This document shows positions 7,308-15,231 of a DNA stretch of 20,407 bases, in pieces. Location: the NCBI GenBank assembly GCA_023430565.1, contig JAEZAD010000171.1, positions 1-20,407 on the forward strand, in the 5' to 3' direction. Every line of letters begins with the position of its first letter. The stretch's first letter is position 1. Both the position numbers and the translations under genes were made by a program. The notes beneath the pieces are model-generated. The model was not told where the DNA came from, made no database searches, and saw only the letters and a list, made by a program, of their open reading frames with translations. The DNA comes from Verrucomicrobiota bacterium. Its GTDB lineage: Bacteria > Verrucomicrobiota > Verrucomicrobiia > Opitutales > Opitutaceae.

Positions 7308-8602
7308 TATAAAAGTCGGATCTTCGCACTGCGCCCGTGAGCGTCGAGCTGCTCCATCGCCGCGAACGCCGCCACGATCGGCTCGCCTTTCTTCAGGCTC
7401 TTGCGGTCGTAGCGCACGATGCTCGTGCGCCGCAGAAAATCCGTTGCCCGCATCCCGCTGAAATAGCGTCCCGCCCGCCCTGTCGGCAGCACGTGACTCG
7501 GCCCCGCGGTGAAATCGCCCAGCGCCGTCGGCGTGTCGTTGCCGATCATGATCGCGCCGGCCGTCGTCACGGCCTTTGTCAGCTTCTTCGCCGCCGCGTC
7601 GCCCACGAGCAGCTCGAGGTGCTCGGGCGCGACGTAGTTCGCGACCTCCGCCGCCTGCGCGAGCGTCTTCACCTCGACCGTCAAGAACCCGTTATCGAGC
7701 ACGCGCCGCGTTTTCTCGGAACGAGCAAGGAATTGAAGCTGGCTCAAAACCTCCGCCGAAATCGCGTCAATCAACGCGGCTGACGTGGCCACGAGATAAA
7801 TTTTTTCCCGTCCCGAACCGTGCTCCGCCTGCGCCAGCAGGTCGGCCGCGGCGTAATCGATCCGCGCCGTCTCGTCGGCGATGATCATCACTTCGCTCGG
7901 GCCCGGGAGGCCGTTGACGCCGACGGTGCCAAACACCTGCCGCATCGCCTCGCACGTGTAGGCGTTGCCCGGCCCGAAGATCTTGTCGACCGCCGGAATC
8001 ATTGTCGTGCCATACGCCATCGCCCCGATCGCCTGCACGCCGCCGACGCGATAGACCTCCGTCACGCCCACGAGGTGCAACGCCGCGAGCAGGCCGTCGG
8101 CAATCTTCCCCTCGGAATTCGAGGGCGTGAAGACCGCGATTTCCGGACAGCCGGCGATCTTCGCGAGCGTGACCGTCATCAACACCGTCGACACCAGCGG
8201 CACCTGGCCGCCGGGAACATAAAGGCCGACGCGCCGGATCGGATCGAACTTCTCGCCGACGATCGCGCCGTGCGGATTCTTCGCCGTCCAACCCTTCGGC
8301 AGGCCGCGCTTGTTGAACGCCACGATGCTTTCATGCGCAGCGACCAAGGCGCGACGCTCGGCGTTTGGCAGCCGCTTGGCGGCGGCGGCGATGTCGGCTT
8401 CCGGCACGCGCAGGTCCCGCGAACGCAGCCGCGCGCCGTCGAACTTCGCGGCGTAGTAGACGACCGCTTCGTCGCCCCGCTGGCGCACGTCGGCGAGGAT
8501 CGCGGCGACGGAGTCGGAAATTTCGCGCGGCACGACGGCGTCGCGGCAGAACTCCGCCAGATCGGCGGCAAAGGTTTTCGAAGCGTAGCTTAACGTGCGC
8601 AT
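7307..8602 (-). CDS. hisD: Histidinol dehydrogenase HisD
   Basis: HisD performs the last two steps of histidine synthesis, oxidising L-histidinol to L-histidine with two NAD and a zinc ion. The protein is 431 residues, matching family length. Diagnostic stretches are RVGLYVPGG, RVGGVQAIGAMAYGT, VDKIFGPGNAYT, GPSEVMIIAD, DLLAQAEHG, YVAPEHLELL, and TAGPSHVLPTG near the C-terminus. The start at 8602 (MRTLSYASK) was chosen over 8635 because the extra residues have no family match. No strong ribosome binding site precedes it. It is the first his gene of the minus-strand cluster, 61 bases after the exported LolA-like gene, with a 9-bp hairpin in that gap. Its TAA stop overlaps the repeat element at 7244-7307. 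Confidence 0.97.
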   Translation of the reverse strand: MRTLSYASKTFAADLAEFCRDAVVPREISDSVAAILADVRQRGDEAVVYYAAKFDGARLRSRDLRVPEADIAAAAKRLPNAERRALVAAHESIVAFNKRGLPKGWTAKNPHGAIVGEKFDPIRRVGLYVPGGQVPLVSTVLMTVTLAKIAGCPEIAVFTPSNSEGKIADGLLAALHLVGVTEVYRVGGVQAIGAMAYGTTMIPAVDKIFGPGNAYTCEAMRQVFGTVGVNGLPGPSEVMIIADETARIDYAAADLLAQAEHGSGREKIYLVATSAALIDAISAEVLSQLQFLARSEKTRRVLDNGFLTVEVKTLAQAAEVANYVAPEHLELLVGDAAAKKLTKAVTTAGAIMIGNDTPTALGDFTAGPSHVLPTGRAGRYFSGMRATDFLRRTSIVRYDRKSLKKGEPIVAAFAAMEQLDAHGRSAKIRLL

Positions 8603-8623
8603 GGGAACAAATCCGGAGACCCG

Positions 8624-8646
8624 AACGCCGGTCACGGACCGGCGTT
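8624..8646. terminator. Hairpin between the LolA-like gene and hisD
   Basis: AACGCCGGT (8624-8632) and ACCGGCGTT (8638-8646) form a perfect 9-bp stem with a 5-base loop. It lies after the stop of the gene ending at 8664 and 22 bases before hisD. On the transcribed strand it is followed by CGGG rather than a T-run, so it is at best a weak terminator. It could instead be a leader structure of hisD. No histidine-rich leader peptide is present next to it. Confidence 0.45.
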
Positions 8647-8663
8647 GTTCGAGCAGGAAAACA

Positions 8664-9419
8664 TCATCTCACAGTTGGCAGCGGCACGGCGAAGAGCTCG
8701 GGCGGGAAGGTTTCGTTCACCGTGATTTTGTCGAAAGCGATCGTGCGCACCTCCGTGCCGGCATCGGTCCGCTGGGTGATCCGCAGCGTCTTCGGAAAAC
8801 GGATACCGCCGGCGGTCATTTCGCCTTCCTCGCGAATGTTGCTGTTGTCGTCGCCGGTGTAGACGAGCTCGCCCGTGGCTTCGTTGAAATAGCGGTAGTA
8901 GATGAGCGAGGGGCTGTGGGTGAACGCGATCTTGCGGCAGCTCACCCCGTCGATCGTCGTCGGCCCCTGGTCCTCCACCGTGCCGCCGATCTTTTCGATG
9001 CCCCGGAAGAACGAGAGGTTCTGCCACACATCGGCCCGCAACTGCTTGATCTGCTCGGCGCCGAGCTGGCTCTGCTGCCACTTCGTAAGATCGGTCGCAT
9101 CGGTCACGCGCCGCCAGGCATCGTAGTCGTCGAGCGCGCTGACCTCGATGATCCGGTCGGAGGTGATTTCGATCCGCTGTTGCGCCGGTTTTTGCAGGTA
9201 GATCTCGATGCGATACTGCACCTGTTTCGCCGCGTCCTGCGGATCGGGCGCCGTCATCGTGCCGACGTAATGTATCGACTTCACCGCATCCAGCACGGCG
9301 TCGGGCCCCAGCCGGGCGCGCGCCTTCGCAATGATCGCCGGCTCGGCGGCGTGAACGACCACGGTGGCGACCAAAGCGAGCACGGCGGCGGCGAACACGC
9401 GGATGGGGGGCAACATCAT
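8664..9419 (-). CDS. Exported protein, LolA-like / outer-membrane lipoprotein-sorting-like fold (putative)
   Basis: I do not recognise a named gene. The 251-residue product begins with a clear signal peptide (hydrophobic residues about 8-22, likely cleavage VHA|AE after residue 24). It has no lipobox and no later membrane segment, so it should be periplasmic. The mature part alternates short beta-strand-like stretches, such as VQYRIEIYLQKP, QQRIEITSDRII, GVSCRKIAF and LRITQRTDAG. It ends with IAFDKITVNETFPPELFAVP, a pattern common in LolA/LolB-fold lipid-binding proteins. That assignment is inference from pattern only. Either of two adjacent ATGs (9419, 9416) could start it. It lies between guaA and hisD on the same strand; no functional link to histidine synthesis is apparent. 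Confidence 0.72.
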   Translation of the reverse strand: MMLPPIRVFAAAVLALVATVVVHAAEPAIIAKARARLGPDAVLDAVKSIHYVGTMTAPDPQDAAKQVQYRIEIYLQKPAQQRIEITSDRIIEVSALDDYDAWRRVTDATDLTKWQQSQLGAEQIKQLRADVWQNLSFFRGIEKIGGTVEDQGPTTIDGVSCRKIAFTHSPSLIYYRYFNEATGELVYTGDDNSNIREEGEMTAGGIRFPKTLRITQRTDAGTEVRTIAFDKITVNETFPPELFAVPLPTVR

Positions 9420-9478
9420 AGGGGGCGGAGCTTGGACGAAAGTTTCGGTCGAGGGAAGCCGCTTTGCCGGGAAGGTGG

Positions 9479-9499
9479 GGTCCGACGTCCCGTCGGGCC
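9479..9499. repeat. Hairpin in the leader of the LolA-like gene, related to the guaA terminator
   Basis: GGTCCGACG (9479-9487) and CGTCGGGCC (9491-9499) form a 9-bp stem with one wobble pair and a 3-base loop. The stem core (CCCGAC with GTCGG) matches that of the hairpin at 9555-9576, about 60 bases away. The two may be copies of one dispersed palindrome. Confidence 0.4.
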
Positions 9500-9547
9500 G
9501 GATCTACAGCAAGGCGAACCGCGCGATCGACCGGTGCGATGCTTCCC

Positions 9548-9576
9548 AAAAACCAGCCCGACGAGGAAGTCGGGCT
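9548..9576 (-). terminator. Intrinsic terminator of guaA
   Basis: Read on the minus strand, AGCCCGAC, a 6-base loop TTCCTC and GTCGGGCT form a perfect 8-bp stem (9569-9576 with 9555-9562). GG and then five Ts follow (9552-9548). It begins 8 bases after the guaA stop codon, the expected place for a Rho-independent terminator. Confidence 0.75.
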
Positions 9577-9583
9577 TCCCCGC

Positions 9584-11125
9584 TCACTCCCATTCGATGG
9601 TCGCAGGCGGCTTCGAACTGATGTCGAGCACGACGCGGCTCACGCCGCGGACCTCGTTGGTGATGCGGCTGGAAATCCGTTGCAGGACGGCGTGCGGGAT
9701 TTTGGCCCAGTCCGCCGTCATCGCATCCACGCTTTCGACGATGCGCAGCGCCACCACGTAATCGTAAGTGCGCTCGTCGCCAAAGACACCGACGGTGCGC
9801 ACCGGCAGGAAAACGCAGAACGACTGCCAGACTTTGTAGTAAAGCCCGGACGCCATCATCTCGTCGTGGAGCACCGCGTCGGCATTGCGCAGGATTTCGA
9901 GATTTTCCGCCGTGATTTCGCCCATGACGCGCACGCCCAGGCCGGGGCCCGGAAACGGCTGTCGCCACACCACTTCCTTCGGCAGGCCGAGCGCGGCGCC
10001 GACTTTGCGCACCTCGTCTTTGAAGAGTTCGCGCAGCGGCTCGACCAGCTTGAGCTTCATCCGCTCGGGCAGGCCGCCGACGTTGTGATGAGTCTTGATG
10101 AGCGACGCGGGATTGTTGCCGATCGAAACGCTCTCGATCACATCCGGATAAAGCGTGCCCTGCGCGAGGAACTCGGCGCTGCCCTTGATCGAGCGAAGCG
10201 ACTTTTCGAAAACCTCCACGAAGGTCCGGCCGATGATCTTCCGCTTCTGCTCGGGCTCCGTGATGCCCTTCAACCGCTTCAGAAACAGCTTCGATGCGTC
10301 GACCACGCGCAGGTCGATGTGGAAATGTTTCGCGTAAAGCTTCTCCACATATTCGCGCTCGCCCTTCCGGATAAGGCCGTTGTCGACGAAGATGCACGTG
10401 AGCTGCTTGCCGATCGCCTTGTGCAACAGCGCGGCCGCGACGGACGAGTCGACGCCGCCGGAAAGCCCGAGGATCACGCGGGACTTGCCCACCTTCGCGC
10501 GGATGTCGGCCACCGCATGCGCGATGAAGTCCTTCGTCGTCCAGTCCTGCGCCGCACCGCAGATGCCGACGAGGAAGTTGCGAATCATGTCCACGCCGCG
10601 CTCGGTGTGAAACACCTCCGGGTGAAATTGAATGCCGTAGAAGCCGCGCTTCGCGTCCTCGATTCCCGAATACGGCGAGTTTTCCGAGATCGCGGTGGCC
10701 ACGAAGCCCGGCGGAAGTTTGGCGAGTTTGTCGCCGTGCGAATTCCAGATGCGGAGCTTGCGCGGCAGGCCGGCGAAGAGCTTGCCGGGGCGCTTGATGG
10801 TGAGGTGACCGTGGCCGTATTCGCGGGCCTTGCTGTGCTCGACCTTCCCGCCGAGGAAATGCCCCATCAACTGCACGCCATAGCAGATCCCGAGCACCGG
10901 AACGCCCAGTTCGAAAATCGCCGGATCGGGATGCGGCGCTTTTTTCGCGTAAACGCTCTGCGGGCCGCCGGAAAGGATGATGCCGATCACGCCGTCCTCG
11001 CGCAACTGCGCCGCCGGCGTCGAGTAGTGATAGATTTTGGAGTAGACCTGGCACTCGCGAATGCGGCGGGCGATGACTTGGGTGAGCTGCGAACCGAAGT
11101 CCAGGACGGCGATGGTTTGAGGCAT
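9584..11125 (-). CDS. guaA: GMP synthase (glutamine-hydrolysing)
   Basis: GuaA converts XMP, ATP and glutamine to GMP, the last step of guanine nucleotide synthesis. The 513-residue protein has the full two-part architecture. The N-terminal class I glutaminase has Cys81 in GICYGVQ, and His168 and Glu170 in FHPEV. The ATP pyrophosphatase domain has the PP-loop LSGGVDSS at 221-228. The dimerisation domain ends DISSKPPATIEWE, the conserved family terminus that binds XMP. The start at 11125 (MPQTIAVLDFGSQ) was chosen over 11152 because the family begins with this strand. guaB is not nearby. The gene is divergent from the DUF2254 gene across 104 bases and is followed by a good intrinsic terminator. 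Confidence 0.98.
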   Translation of the reverse strand: MPQTIAVLDFGSQLTQVIARRIRECQVYSKIYHYSTPAAQLREDGVIGIILSGGPQSVYAKKAPHPDPAIFELGVPVLGICYGVQLMGHFLGGKVEHSKAREYGHGHLTIKRPGKLFAGLPRKLRIWNSHGDKLAKLPPGFVATAISENSPYSGIEDAKRGFYGIQFHPEVFHTERGVDMIRNFLVGICGAAQDWTTKDFIAHAVADIRAKVGKSRVILGLSGGVDSSVAAALLHKAIGKQLTCIFVDNGLIRKGEREYVEKLYAKHFHIDLRVVDASKLFLKRLKGITEPEQKRKIIGRTFVEVFEKSLRSIKGSAEFLAQGTLYPDVIESVSIGNNPASLIKTHHNVGGLPERMKLKLVEPLRELFKDEVRKVGAALGLPKEVVWRQPFPGPGLGVRVMGEITAENLEILRNADAVLHDEMMASGLYYKVWQSFCVFLPVRTVGVFGDERTYDYVVALRIVESVDAMTADWAKIPHAVLQRISSRITNEVRGVSRVVLDISSKPPATIEWE

Positions 11126-11229
11126 GTGCGGCGTGGGAAACGGACAGCACAACCCAGACGCCGCGCGGGGCGCAAGCGCGTTCCTCGCCCGCCGGTGAAC
11201 CTGGCCGCCCGCCCGGTGACTGGATAGGG

Positions 11230-12534
11230 ATGCACCGGCTTCTCGCTCTGTGGGTCAACCTCCGCTCCAGCCTCTGGTTCCTGCCGAGCCTGATCGTGAT
11301 GTCGGCCATCGCGCTCGCCCTGGGGCTCGTCGAAATCGGGCGAATGTTCCCGCTCCTCGCACAGGACAAGTTGCCCGCGGCCTTCGGATTCAGCGCGCAA
11401 GGCTCGCGGGCGATGCTCTCGGCCATTGCCAGTTCGATGATCACCGTCGCTGGCGTCGTATTTTCCATCACCATCGTCGCGCTCTCGCTCGCCTCGCAGC
11501 AGTATTCGCCCCGGGTCCTGCGGCACTTCATGCGCGACCGCGGCAACCAATCCGTGCTGGGCGTCTTCGTCGGCATCTTCGCCTATTGCCTGGTCGTGCT
11601 GCCGGGCATCCGCGGCGGGGAGGAAAACGGCCACGTGCCCGCCATCGCCGTGGCCGTCGGCGTCGCGCTGGCGCTGGTGGGCGTCGTCTACCTGATCTAC
11701 TTCATCCACCATGTCGCGACGTCCATCCAGGCTTCGTCGATCGTCACCACCATCGCGGCGGAAACCCACCACGCGATCAGCGAGCTGTTTCCCCACACGC
11801 TCGGCGAAGAAGCGGAAAGCGAACCGCGGGAATTGCGCAGCGTGACCTGGCATCCCATCGCCGCGTCGACGTCGGGCGAACTGCAGATCGTCAACGAGTC
11901 CGCGTTGCTGAAGGCCGCCGTCGCACACGACCTGTTGCTGAAACTCGACTACTGCGTCGGCGATTTCGTGCTATCCGGAACCCCGATCGCCTCAACCAAC
12001 CGTCCGCTTGACCCCAAGGGCGACGAAGCCACCGCGATCGCCGCGAGCTTCACGATCGACCACACCCGCACGATCGAACAGGACCCCGCGTTTGGTATTC
12101 GGCAGATCGTGGATGTCGCCTTGCGGGCCCTGTCGCCGGCCATGAACGACACCACGACCGCCATCCTCTGCCTCAACGTCCTCACCGATCTTCTCCGGCA
12201 TGCCGCGACCCGCCAGGCGGAATCTCCGTTCCGCGTCCACGACGGGAAACTACGCGTGGTCGCGAAGCGGGCGACATTCGAAACGTTCGTGCAGCTCTCG
12301 TTCAACCAGATCCGCGAAAACGGCGGGCGGAACGTGGCTCTGCTCCAGCGTATCCTCTGGGCGCTCGAAGCGATCGCGGCCGTGACCCGTGCGCCCAACC
12401 GCCGCCACGCGCTCGCCCGATCGGCGGATGCGCTCGCCGACGCCGCGGTGTGCGAGCTGCGCGATTCGGAGTGGCGGCGGGAGATGGTCGCGCGAGCCCG
12501 CCAGCTCTCCCTCGCCTGCGGTCGAAACGCCTAA
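11230..12534 (+). CDS. DUF2254 family membrane protein
   Basis: Function is unknown for this family. The 434-residue protein has four hydrophobic segments in its first 165 residues (about 14-36, 62-88, 107-127, 138-161), then a soluble C-terminal half. The segment SMITVAGVVFSITIVALSLASQQYSPRVL in two parts (SMITVAGVVFSITIVALS, then LASQQYSPRVL) is the hallmark of DUF2254 and makes the assignment secure. Later, RQIVDVALRALSPAMNDTTTA is also conserved in the family. The ATG follows GGATAGGG directly, a poorly spaced ribosome binding site. The TAA stop overlaps the stop of the convergent DUF748-like gene (shared bases 12531-12534, CTAA). Confidence 0.88.
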   Translation: MHRLLALWVNLRSSLWFLPSLIVMSAIALALGLVEIGRMFPLLAQDKLPAAFGFSAQGSRAMLSAIASSMITVAGVVFSITIVALSLASQQYSPRVLRHFMRDRGNQSVLGVFVGIFAYCLVVLPGIRGGEENGHVPAIAVAVGVALALVGVVYLIYFIHHVATSIQASSIVTTIAAETHHAISELFPHTLGEEAESEPRELRSVTWHPIAASTSGELQIVNESALLKAAVAHDLLLKLDYCVGDFVLSGTPIASTNRPLDPKGDEATAIAASFTIDHTRTIEQDPAFGIRQIVDVALRALSPAMNDTTTAILCLNVLTDLLRHAATRQAESPFRVHDGKLRVVAKRATFETFVQLSFNQIRENGGRNVALLQRILWALEAIAAVTRAPNRRHALARSADALADAAVCELRDSEWRREMVARARQLSLACGRNA

Positions 12535-13706
12535 TCCCGAGCTCCCCCGCTCCCCTCGAAACCGCCGCGCAACGCCTGGACGAAGGCGTTGCGGAAAAGC
12601 GTGCCGATGGTCGACCAGACATCGACCTCGTTGTCGGCGAAGTTGCCCGAGAACGGCGCACGTGCGGCCACCTGCTCCTGCTGATCGTTCTCCAGCACGC
12701 TCGCGACCGCGCTGACGACGGTCTCCTTCGCGCGTTCGACAAGACTCTTCTCGTCGTCGTTCACCGTCTCGAACTCCAGATCGTGAAACATCGGTTTCAC
12801 GTAGCCGTGATACGCGCCACCGCCGGCCTCGATCTCCGTGAACATTTCGAACGTGCCACGGGAGACGTCGGCATTCGCCTGCGCGGCCAGGAAGTCGTTC
12901 GCGGCGGGGAGCTGCACCTCGCGCAGCTCGAAATTCGCCGCGAAGGTCGGCTGCTCCGCAATCGGGTTCACCTGAATCTCGGAGCGGAATTTCCCATTGC
13001 CCGTCGTGGTCGCTTCGATCCGCACTTTCGCCGGGAGCGGATCGCCGTTGGCCTTCGGACGATTTTGCAGGTCTTCCGCGACGATATGGAGATTCTCGAC
13101 ACCGACTTCCGCCACGGGCTCGGCGGAGCGGTCGATGTAGCGCACGCGAGTGTTCCTCACCTCCAGCCGGCTCAACTCCATCGGAAAGGAATCGCGAAAC
13201 ACATCCTGCCAGCGCTGCACCTCGCGCTGCGTCTCCTTCAGTTCGGCACCGCTGTCCTCCGCCTCGTCCTCCGGCGTCTTGTGGCGCTTGATCACGTTGA
13301 CGTCGGCGCCATCCACGACGGCGCTGCCGCCCAGCCGGCCGGCGAAAAGCGCGCCCGGCGCGAGGCGCATCGAAGCTTTGCGGACATGGACGACGGGCAG
13401 GTCGTTTTCGTAGCCGCGCTCGTAGAGGACAAAATTGTCGACATCGATCGCGCCGCGCCACAGCGCGAGCGTCACCGACTCCGCGCGACCGACAAAGCCA
13501 TCGATCTCTCCGAGCTGGCGATTGACCACGCTCTTCGCGATCGGCGATCCCACGAAGCGGACGATCGCCAGCAAGGTGGCAACGACGACGAGCACGCTGA
13601 CCCACCGCCGTCGCGGTCGCCGCGACCGGGCCCGATTGGTGGCATACGTTTCGGGTATGGCCTGGGGTTTCCGGCGGCGCAGCCGGGAAAGCGTGAGCGG
13701 GCGCAT
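12531..13706 (-). CDS. DUF748 / AsmA-like envelope protein
   Basis: The 391-residue product has an arginine-rich N-terminus, one membrane segment (about residues 35-50), then a long soluble region expected to lie in the periplasm. VVNRQLGEIDGFVGRAESVTLALWRGAIDVDNF, read in pieces (NRQLGEIDGFVG, ALWRGAIDVDNF), matches the start of DUF748 proteins. Further on, FPMELSRLEVRNTRVRYID is the other typical block (near residues 170-190). DUF748 is related to AsmA/TamB-like proteins of envelope lipid handling; transport of lipid is inference. The start at 13706 places the membrane segment normally. The frame stays open far upstream, but there it is antisense to the transporter gene. The TAG stop overlaps the convergent DUF2254 stop. 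Confidence 0.78.
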   Translation of the reverse strand: MRPLTLSRLRRRKPQAIPETYATNRARSRRPRRRWVSVLVVVATLLAIVRFVGSPIAKSVVNRQLGEIDGFVGRAESVTLALWRGAIDVDNFVLYERGYENDLPVVHVRKASMRLAPGALFAGRLGGSAVVDGADVNVIKRHKTPEDEAEDSGAELKETQREVQRWQDVFRDSFPMELSRLEVRNTRVRYIDRSAEPVAEVGVENLHIVAEDLQNRPKANGDPLPAKVRIEATTTGNGKFRSEIQVNPIAEQPTFAANFELREVQLPAANDFLAAQANADVSRGTFEMFTEIEAGGGAYHGYVKPMFHDLEFETVNDDEKSLVERAKETVVSAVASVLENDQQEQVAARAPFSGNFADNEVDVWSTIGTLFRNAFVQALRGGFEGSGGARD

Positions 13707-13955
13707 GTCGTTTCGCTCGCTTACGCGATGCCAGTTTCCCAACTGCCGTCCGCTCAACTTCCTCGTGGAAACGGGTCGCCGAAACACGAACGCAAGGTGC
13801 AATGCCGCCGACCGGAGGATCAGCAAACTGCATGCTGAGAGCCCGCCGATTTTTAACGCGACACCGGGTGCGCACCTCGGCCCGAATGCACCTATCGACC
13901 GGTCGGAATTCGTCTCGCATCGCTTTCCGGCCCGGCTGAAATCCCCTGTTCTCTC
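13707..13955. promoter_or_regulatory. Divergent intergenic region, DUF748-like gene / MFS gene
   Basis: These 249 bases separate divergent starts and should hold promoters for both genes. The base composition is more mixed than in the genes, and one A/T-rich spot (GATTTTTAACG, about 13849-13859) could be part of a plus-strand -10 region. I see no paired -35/-10 I would defend, no strong hairpin and no RNA gene. Confidence 0.3.
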
Positions 13956-15173
13956 GTGTTCAGCCTTCGCGAAGTTTTTCGCAGTATCGTGCGACAGCCC
14001 GGTTACCCGGGCGTGCTCGCCGCCAACTTTGCGCTGGGTATGGCGTATTCGTTCGTCGTGCCGTTTCTTTCGATTTGGGGCACGGTGCACATCGGCATGT
14101 CGCCGATCGTATTCGGCACGTTCATGACGATCACGTCCGTGAGTGCGATCGTGCTCAGCCTGACGCTGGCCCGCTGGTCCGACACGCACGTGGCGCGTCG
14201 CACCATGCTGATCGTCGGCAGCCTCGGCGGCATGCTGGGCTACGCCGGTTACGCGTTTCTGACCGATGTCGTCTGGCTGACGATCTGCGGCTCGCTGCTG
14301 GTTGGCACGGCGACGGTCAACTTTTCCCAACTGTTCGCGTTTCTCCGCGAGGAACTCGCGCGGCCGGAGAACGCCGGCGCCGACACGCCGCTGTTGATGA
14401 GCGTGCTGCGCGTGTCGTTTTCGCTCGCATGGACCGTCGGTCCGGCGTTCGGCGCGTGGGTGACGGTGCAATGGGGTTTTCGCGGCATTTTCCTCGGTGC
14501 GGCCACGCTCTTCGCGGTGTTCCTCGTCGCGGTCTTGCGCTACGTGCCGCATCGCCCGCATCCGCCCGTCGCGGAGCAGGCGCCGCGGCCGTCGCTCGTC
14601 AGCGTGCTGACGCGCGGCGACATCCTGGCGACATTCGCCGGCTTCGTGATGGTGTTCGCCGCGTTCAACATGAGCATGATGAACCTGCCGCTGATGGTGA
14701 CGCAGGAGCTGGGCGGTTCCAATGGCGACGTCGGGATCATCTTCAGCATCGCGCCGGTGTTCGAGGTTCCGCTGATGGTGTGGTTCGGCCAACTCGCGGC
14801 ACGCGGACGGCAGGTCGGGTTGATTCGTTTCGGCGTGGCGGTGGGCGCGATCTACTTCGTGGCGCTCATGTTCGCGCAGGCGCCCTGGCACATCTACCCG
14901 ATGCAACTGCTCAGCGCCGTCTCGATCGCGATCACGACGAATATCACGATCACGTTCCTGCAGGACCTGCTGCCCGGCCAGGCGGGCGTCGCGACCAGCA
15001 TCTATTCGAATTCGTTCAGCGGAGGCAGCCTCGTCGGTTACCTCGGCTTCGGCGTGCTGCTGCAAACGCTCGGTCATCGCGGCGTGTTCGCGGTGTGTGC
15101 GGCACTCTGCACGGGCGCGCTGGCCCTGTTGCTCGTCTACCGGCATCGAAATTTGCCGGGCGCCCCGGCGTAG
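13956..15173 (+). CDS. MFS transporter, sugar efflux (SET)-like
   Basis: The 405-residue protein has about 12 hydrophobic segments in two halves, the major facilitator layout. FMTITSVSAIVLSLTLARWSD, in the loop after the second helix, ends with a variant of the MFS motif (ARWSDTHVARRTMLI, about residues 72-86). PLLMSVLRVSFSLAWTVGPAFGAW (read as SVLRVSFSLAWTVGPAFGAW) resembles the SetA/SetB sugar efflux group; substrate cannot be told from sequence. The start is a GTG at 13956. The next in-frame ATG (14041) would cut into the first helix, so the GTG is preferred despite having no clear ribosome binding site. The fucosidase gene begins 58 bases downstream on the same strand, suggesting an operon and perhaps a role in moving a sugar. 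Confidence 0.86.
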   Translation: MFSLREVFRSIVRQPGYPGVLAANFALGMAYSFVVPFLSIWGTVHIGMSPIVFGTFMTITSVSAIVLSLTLARWSDTHVARRTMLIVGSLGGMLGYAGYAFLTDVVWLTICGSLLVGTATVNFSQLFAFLREELARPENAGADTPLLMSVLRVSFSLAWTVGPAFGAWVTVQWGFRGIFLGAATLFAVFLVAVLRYVPHRPHPPVAEQAPRPSLVSVLTRGDILATFAGFVMVFAAFNMSMMNLPLMVTQELGGSNGDVGIIFSIAPVFEVPLMVWFGQLAARGRQVGLIRFGVAVGAIYFVALMFAQAPWHIYPMQLLSAVSIAITTNITITFLQDLLPGQAGVATSIYSNSFSGGSLVGYLGFGVLLQTLGHRGVFAVCAALCTGALALLLVYRHRNLPGAPA

Positions 15174-15231
15174 GCCCCAAAGCTCGCTGCCGGATTGCGA
15201 CCCGGCGGGCCCGCGGCATCATGTTCCGCGC

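Noticed and set aside
8603..8663. Histidine attenuator before hisD
   Set aside because: No short frame with consecutive His codons and no terminator with a T-tract are present.
13832..13939. 35-codon frame with a GGAGG upstream, before the MFS gene, as a possible leader peptide
   Set aside because: The spacing from GGAGG to the ATG is too long (about 13 bases), composition is arginine-rich like chance frames, and there is no linked hairpin pair.
13707..15146. Upstream extension of the DUF748-like frame through the transporter gene
   Set aside because: The extension is Arg/His/Asp/Glu-rich, resembles no family and lies antisense to a good MFS protein; the membrane segment and homology start only after 13706.
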